Shown piece by piece: positions 6,874 to 10,314 of a stretch of 10,314 bases of DNA; the first letter of the stretch is position 1; every line of letters starts with the position of its first letter. Source of the DNA: Bifidobacterium breve (lineage in GTDB: Bacteria > Actinomycetota > Acidimicrobiia > Acidimicrobiales > Ilumatobacteraceae); the NCBI GenBank assembly GCA_945889575.1, contig CAMDBY010000050.1, positions 1 to 10,314 of the forward strand, in the 5' to 3' direction. The notes under the pieces were generated by a model that was not told the origin of the DNA, made no database searches, and saw only the letters and a program-made list of their open reading frames with translations. The translations under genes and the position numbers were made by a program.

Positions 6874-7764
6874 ATGAGCACAATCAATCTTGGACGCGTC
6901 GGACTATGGACTGCAGAACTTGACCTGCAACCAATGGCGAAAGCGCAGGAAGCAATTGCACAACTAGAAACTATGGGTTTCGGAACTGTGTGGGTTCCCG
7001 AAGCTGTATTGCGCGAACCATTTGCATCAACATCGCTGTTGTTGTCCGCAACTAAGAAAATGATTTTGGCTACTGGAATTGCAAGCATCCACGCTCGTAC
7101 AGCGCAAACAATGCAAGCCGGTTGGAAGACTGTTACCGAAGCATTCCCGGACCGTTTCTTGTTGGGAATGGGTGTCAGTCATGCCCCGATGGTCAATGGC
7201 GCGCACAAAGGTAACTACGACAAGCCATATTCCACAATGGTTGAATATCTCGATGTCATGGACGCTGGCATTTTCTTCTCGCCAGCACCCAGCACTCCGC
7301 CACAACGCGTTCTTGCTGCGCTTGGGCCAAAGATGTTGAAACTTGCCGCAGAACGTTGCGCCGGGGCGCACCCATATTTCATTCCTGTTGAACACACAGC
7401 AATGGCGCGCGGCGTCATGGGTGCTGATGCATTGTTGGCACCAGAACAAGCTGTGGTCTTTGAAAAAGACCCCACGAAAGCCCGCGCTATTGCTCGCCAA
7501 CACATGAAAACTTATACACGTTTGCCGAACTATGTAAACAACCTTGTCCGTTTGGGTTTCACTGCAGACGAAGTGACAAATCAAGAAGACCGCGTTGTTG
7601 ATGCAATCGTTGCATGGGGAACAACTGAACAGATCACTTCTCGCATTAAGGCCCATCTTGATTCCGGTGCAGACCATGTATGTGTGCAAGTACTTACTGA
7701 TGCCCCTGGTGCGTTGCCGATGAAGCAGTGGCAAGAACTGGCTGACGCCACTCGTGCGATCTAA
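6874..7764 (+). CDS. LLM class F420-dependent oxidoreductase, MSMEG_4141-like
   Basis: A 296-residue luciferase-like monooxygenase-fold protein of the F420-using actinobacterial branch (the TIGR03620-type group, by recall). Such enzymes transfer hydride between reduced F420 and an organic substrate; the substrate is unknown. Family features in order: G-R-V-G-L-W-T-A-E-L-D at the N-terminus, Q-L-E-T-M-G-F-G-T-V-W-V-P-E-A, the A-T-G-I-A-S-I-H-A-R strand, then F-P-D-R-F-L-L-G-M-G-V-S-H-A-P, and a late G-A-D-H-V-C-V-Q-V-L strand. No signal peptide, so cytosolic. I took the ATG at 6874, not the longer in-frame start at 6820 that overlaps the nudC end, because the family begins a few residues before G-R-x-G-x-W and a TAGCGT hexamer sits 7 nt upstream. 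The next gene starts 16 nt after its stop, so co-transcription is likely. Confidence 0.9.
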   Translation: MSTINLGRVGLWTAELDLQPMAKAQEAIAQLETMGFGTVWVPEAVLREPFASTSLLLSATKKMILATGIASIHARTAQTMQAGWKTVTEAFPDRFLLGMGVSHAPMVNGAHKGNYDKPYSTMVEYLDVMDAGIFFSPAPSTPPQRVLAALGPKMLKLAAERCAGAHPYFIPVEHTAMARGVMGADALLAPEQAVVFEKDPTKARAIARQHMKTYTRLPNYVNNLVRLGFTADEVTNQEDRVVDAIVAWGTTEQITSRIKAHLDSGADHVCVQVLTDAPGALPMKQWQELADATRAI

Positions 7765-7779
7765 TTCAGCTCGCTGAAT
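7764..7779. repeat. Perfect 7-bp dyad filling the intergenic gap
   Basis: ATTCAGC-TC-GCTGAAT begins on the last base of the oxidoreductase stop codon and ends one base before the next ATG. As RNA it could form a 7-bp hairpin (tight 2-nt loop, or a 5-bp stem with a larger loop) directly in front of the start; as DNA it could be a repressor site. No SD is present in the gap and no T-run follows, so it is not a terminator. Confidence 0.55.
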
Positions 7780-7780
7780 C

Positions 7781-8512
7781 ATGCTGACCACTGTTGAATA
7801 CCTCGCGATCTTGCGACGCGAGGGTGACGCGTTTGCTGATTCCATAACGACGGCAATGAGTGCATCAATCGCATCGTGTGAACCGTGGGTGGGTGCAGAC
7901 TTGTTGTGGCACATGATTGAAGTGCATTACTCATGGACATTCATCGTGAAGAGTCACCTCATGAATCCTGATGACTACGTGCCACGTTCAAAGCCTGCTG
8001 ACAAAGATTTGCTGACTGAATACCGCGCCGGACTTGATGAACTGATCAGGGTGCTGTCTTCTAATGAACCTGTGCGTTCATGCTGGACATGGGCCGGCAT
8101 TCAGGATGTCGCGTGGGTAATTCGTCGTATGGCACACGAGACTGCTGTGCATGCATGGGATGCGCACTGCGCAGCTGGCAATACCGCTGAAATTAATGCC
8201 TCGCTAGCGAGTGACGGAATTGATGAGTTCGTGCATGTGATGGTGAAGAGCAATACGCGCGAAGAGGAAGGACCTCTTAGAGGCTCTGTGCATATTCATT
8301 GCACAGATGTAGACGGTGAATGGTTGATTGTTCCGACCGGCACATCAGATGTGGTTGTGACACGTGAACACGCCAAGGGGGACTGCGCTATCCGCGGTTC
8401 AGCGTCATCGCTATTGTTGGGCTTATGGCGAAGAATTCCGATGTCTTCGCTTGAAGTGATTGGTAGTGCCGATGTTGCAGCACAGTTCATGAATCGCACT
8501 GCAAACAACTGA
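7781..8512 (+). CDS. Maleylpyruvate isomerase family mycothiol-dependent enzyme (MDMPI/DinB_2)
   Basis: A 243-residue protein of the MDMPI family (N-terminal DinB-like four-helix bundle plus a C-terminal domain). The characterised member isomerises maleylpyruvate with mycothiol as cofactor in gentisate breakdown, but most relatives have unknown reactions, so the general name is safer. The zinc triad is visible: H44 in L-L-W-H-M-I-E-V-H, then E120 and H124 in M-A-H-E-T-A-V-H-A-W-D, the same H / E-x3-H arrangement as in the Corynebacterium enzyme. The C-terminal part (about 150-243) carries the G-S-V-H-I-H-C-T-D and D-C-A-I-R-G-S-A-S-S-L-L-L-G-L-W-R-R segments typical of the MDMPI_C domain. ATG is the first in frame and fits the family start. 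It follows the F420-type gene by 16 nt without an SD; the presence of mca 4 kb away agrees with a mycothiol-making host. Confidence 0.9.
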   Translation: MLTTVEYLAILRREGDAFADSITTAMSASIASCEPWVGADLLWHMIEVHYSWTFIVKSHLMNPDDYVPRSKPADKDLLTEYRAGLDELIRVLSSNEPVRSCWTWAGIQDVAWVIRRMAHETAVHAWDAHCAAGNTAEINASLASDGIDEFVHVMVKSNTREEEGPLRGSVHIHCTDVDGEWLIVPTGTSDVVVTREHAKGDCAIRGSASSLLLGLWRRIPMSSLEVIGSADVAAQFMNRTANN

Positions 8513-8525
8513 CCTCAAGAGGCAG

Positions 8526-10314
8526 CTATGGTGCCGTGATGTGTGACCAGGCAGATACCGAACCGGACTTGCTAACGAAACGAACGTTCATTGACGTGAT
8601 TCCCTTAGGAAAGACGATGACGTACTTGCCAACCTTCGTAGCAACGACAGTGCGTGTCGAAATCTTCTTACCAATCTTGGTTTGAATTCGTACAATGTTC
8701 GACTGTTTCTGTTGCGGCATCACGGTTGCGCTACGAACTGGTGCAGACGAAGTAGCAACGACAACCGGCTGACTCGCAGAAAAACTGCGAGCGACGATTA
8801 CGTCAGGAACTGTGGTTGTTGTTGTGGTGGTAGTTGTGGTTGTACTTGTTGCGACTGTTGGAACAGTTGTTGTAGTCGTTGTTGGTGGTGGTGTGGGATC
8901 TGGCTCAGCCGCGAGGACCTCAATCGAGTCGGAGTATTGAGCCACAGTTCCTTCGGCCGAGATGAACTGCACCCATACGGTGCGCGTGGAACGTGATCCT
9001 GTGGGTTCGAGCAATTGCCAAGCAACTTGTGTTGCGGTGGGAATGACCCGCGCATGCGAGAAGTTGGCGTAATTGGAGATACGAATTGCAGATGTTCGGA
9101 CTGGTGTCGTGAATGACAGCACCACGCCTGGTGACTGAGCAGATTCGTCGTCATCATTGATGACGACGCCAAAGGGGGTGACTGCTGAGAATGTTTTGAC
9201 CGCACTCAGTACGGTGCCGGAATCATTAGTGGCAGTTACTCGAAGGAAATAGGTGACTCGTGGAACAAGATTCTTGAGAGTGGCTTTGTACTCACCGCTG
9301 CTAGTTCCTGAATACAAGAAATACTCTGTTGCATCTGATAAGTCCAGATGTGTGGAAACTTCAGCAGTAACAAAAGTGTCGAGGCCTGTTGTGTCGATTG
9401 AGGCGGATAATGAAGCAGTGCTGGTTGACGGCGTGATTGTGACATGACTTATTACTGGAATTCCACCAGTTGTTCGCACACTTTGTATTGCAGTAGTGAA
9501 TGACCCGAGCTCATTAGTCGCTATTGCGCGAATGAAGTAATCAGTGCGATTAGTCAGCCCAGAGACCGTTAGTGAATGCCGGGTGGGGCCGCCGCTAACA
9601 AAAGTGCTGACAGTGGAGGAAGCTGAATCTTCAAAGCTGCGATTGGTTGACGCTTCTAGGTACACCGTTCCTGACAAAAGTCCGGTATCGACTGTGACGC
9701 TTGCAGAAACTGACGTGAGTGAACTCTCGACTGAAGAAAGCACCGCGCGGGGAAGGTCTCCGATTGTGGTGAATGATTCAGTACGTGACGTAGTACTTCC
9801 CAGTTGGTTGGTAGAAGTTACTCGTGTGTAATACGTAGTACGGGCACGAAGGTGGGAGAGTGATGAGTTGAGAGTCTGAGTATCAGACCCTCTGGTCGAA
9901 CCGAGTGAAACTGTAGTGACACGCGTGATGAACATGTTGTCGGTCGAGTATCCAAGAACTGACGATGTGGATAACCGGCCAGGGTTCACGGAAACCGAGA
10001 TGTTTGCTTCGTTGCCAGTGATGTCAGAAATACTCAGGTCAGAGACAGTTGGTTCGGTGCCAAGAGTGGTGAAGGAAACGATATTGCTGACCGTTGAGCC
10101 AAATGTATTGGTCGCAGTCATCCGTGCGTAAAAGGTAGTACGCGGCGCGAGTGCACTGAGGTCTGAGGGAATAGCGACTTGCGAGTAATTGCCATCACGC
10201 AACACCGTAAACACCGAGACACTGTGTGACGAAGTAAAGGTTGGTGAAGTTGAGTATTCCACTGTCATTCGTGTGGCAAATCCGTTCGCATTCACTGTGC
10301 CGCGAACGGTTGCA
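8526..10314 (-). CDS. Fibronectin-III/Ig-like repeat surface protein, C-terminal part
   Basis: The frame is open to the right edge; an in-frame GTG at 10295 is not a real start, because repeat sequence (G-T-V-N-A-N-G) continues through it. About 595 residues are visible. Counted from that GTG: four Fn3-like repeats (end of one at 1-79, then 80-179, 180-277, 278-372), each ending with a Y-x-x-R-x-x-A-T-N-x-x-G-S pattern; a distinct Ig-like domain (373-463) with I-N-D-D-D and a late V-W-V-Q-F-x-S-A-E-G-T-V strand; a Pro/Thr-rich linker (464-497) containing an 11-Thr run; and a basic C-terminal domain (498-589) of unknown type. No LPxTG, membrane segment or catalytic motif is seen, and there is almost no cysteine, as expected of an exported adhesin-like or structural protein. 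The signal peptide would lie beyond the window. Ends 13 bp from the convergent MDMPI gene. Confidence 0.85.
   Translation of the reverse strand, partial: ATVRGTVNANGFATRMTVEYSTSPTFTSSHSVSVFTVLRDGNYSQVAIPSDLSALAPRTTFYARMTATNTFGSTVSNIVSFTTLGTEPTVSDLSISDITGNEANISVSVNPGRLSTSSVLGYSTDNMFITRVTTVSLGSTRGSDTQTLNSSLSHLRARTTYYTRVTSTNQLGSTTSRTESFTTIGDLPRAVLSSVESSLTSVSASVTVDTGLLSGTVYLEASTNRSFEDSASSTVSTFVSGGPTRHSLTVSGLTNRTDYFIRAIATNELGSFTTAIQSVRTTGGIPVISHVTITPSTSTASLSASIDTTGLDTFVTAEVSTHLDLSDATEYFLYSGTSSGEYKATLKNLVPRVTYFLRVTATNDSGTVLSAVKTFSAVTPFGVVINDDDESAQSPGVVLSFTTPVRTSAIRISNYANFSHARVIPTATQVAWQLLEPTGSRSTRTVWVQFISAEGTVAQYSDSIEVLAAEPDPTPPPTTTTTTVPTVATSTTTTTTTTTTTVPDVIVARSFSASQPVVVATSSAPVRSATVMPQQKQSNIVRIQTKIGKKISTRTVVATKVGKYVIVFPKGITSMNVRFVSKSGSVSAWSHITAP
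8805..8906 (-). repeat. Thr/Pro-rich low-complexity linker
   Basis: Encodes P-D-P-T-P-P-P, a run of six Thr, V-P-T-V-A-T-S, then eleven Thr and V-P. The Thr tract (8811-8843) uses mixed ACA, ACC and ACT codons, with ACG in the shorter run, so it is kept at protein level and is not a pure triplet repeat. Such stalks often carry O-glycans and separate surface domains from the cell; that role is inferred. Confidence 0.8.
9180..10058 (-). repeat. Three complete tandem Fn3-like units
   Basis: Units at 9759-10058, 9465-9758 and 9180-9464 are each about 95-100 residues and share the ending L-x-x-R-T-x-Y-x-x-R-x-x-A/S-T-N-x-x-G-S. A fourth unit is cut by the right edge. They are similar in protein but clearly diverged in DNA, so recent duplication is unlikely. 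Confidence 0.75.

Noticed and set aside
7027..7914. Long open frame (295 codons) on the minus strand across the F420-type and MDMPI genes
   Set aside because: It is antisense to two well-supported genes, its product is Cys/His-rich with no family character, and it is explained by codon bias of the opposite strand.
8811..8895. Possible GTT/GTG triplet-repeat or CRISPR-like tract
   Set aside because: It is the coding of a Thr/Pro linker with mixed codons; there is no repeat-spacer pattern.

Overview
The window looks like chromosomal core and accessory-metabolism DNA from an actinobacterium, most likely a mid-GC member of the Acidimicrobiia (the class is an inference). The evidence is a mycothiol S-conjugate amidase, a mycothiol-dependent maleylpyruvate-isomerase-family enzyme, an MSMEG_4141-type F420-dependent luciferase-like oxidoreductase, a LytR-CpsA-Psr protein of actinobacterial type, and a secreted-type repeat protein with a Thr-rich 'TTTT-VP' linker. 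Gene packing is very tight. I see no tRNA, rRNA, CRISPR array, insertion sequence or prophage gene.

Layout. (1) 2-361 (+) is the 3' end of an LCP-family cell-wall ligase gene, convergent with (2) 370-about 2457 (-), a soluble PAS-PAS-GGDEF-EAL cyclic-di-GMP protein whose start codon is a puzzle. (3) 2531-3448 (+) is mca, divergent from the GGDEF-EAL gene and convergent (4-bp overlap) with (4) chbG/ydjC-like 3445-4284 (-). (5) 4294-4800 (-) is a nuclease-like lipoprotein and (6) 4815-6002 (-) an acetyl-CoA acyltransferase. Genes 6, 5 and 4 run thiolase, nuclease, deacetylase in one direction with gaps of 14 and 9 nt, so they may form one operon. (7) 6047-6838 (+) is nudC, divergent from the thiolase across 44 bp. 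(8) 6874-7764 (+) is an F420-type oxidoreductase and (9) 7781-8512 (+) a DinB/MDMPI-type enzyme, separated by a 16-nt gap almost filled by a perfect dyad. (10) 8526-10314 (-) is the C-terminal part of a fibronectin-III/Ig-like repeat surface protein that runs off the right edge.

How the genes fit together. Two genes use or process mycothiol (mca for detoxified conjugates, the MDMPI-like protein as a mycothiol-dependent or DinB-fold enzyme). The NudC, thiolase and F420-type genes point to nucleotide/CoA/redox housekeeping. The LCP and Fn3 genes concern the envelope, and the GGDEF-EAL gene concerns signalling. No single dedicated pathway joins them.

The best cross-cutting observation is regulatory. 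Five of the transcription-unit heads have a TANNNT -10-like hexamer 6-9 nt before the start codon and no Shine-Dalgarno sequence, while the internal operon gene (nuclease) has a clear AGGAG. This suggests largely leaderless mRNAs. I found no convincing previously undescribed multi-gene system here.
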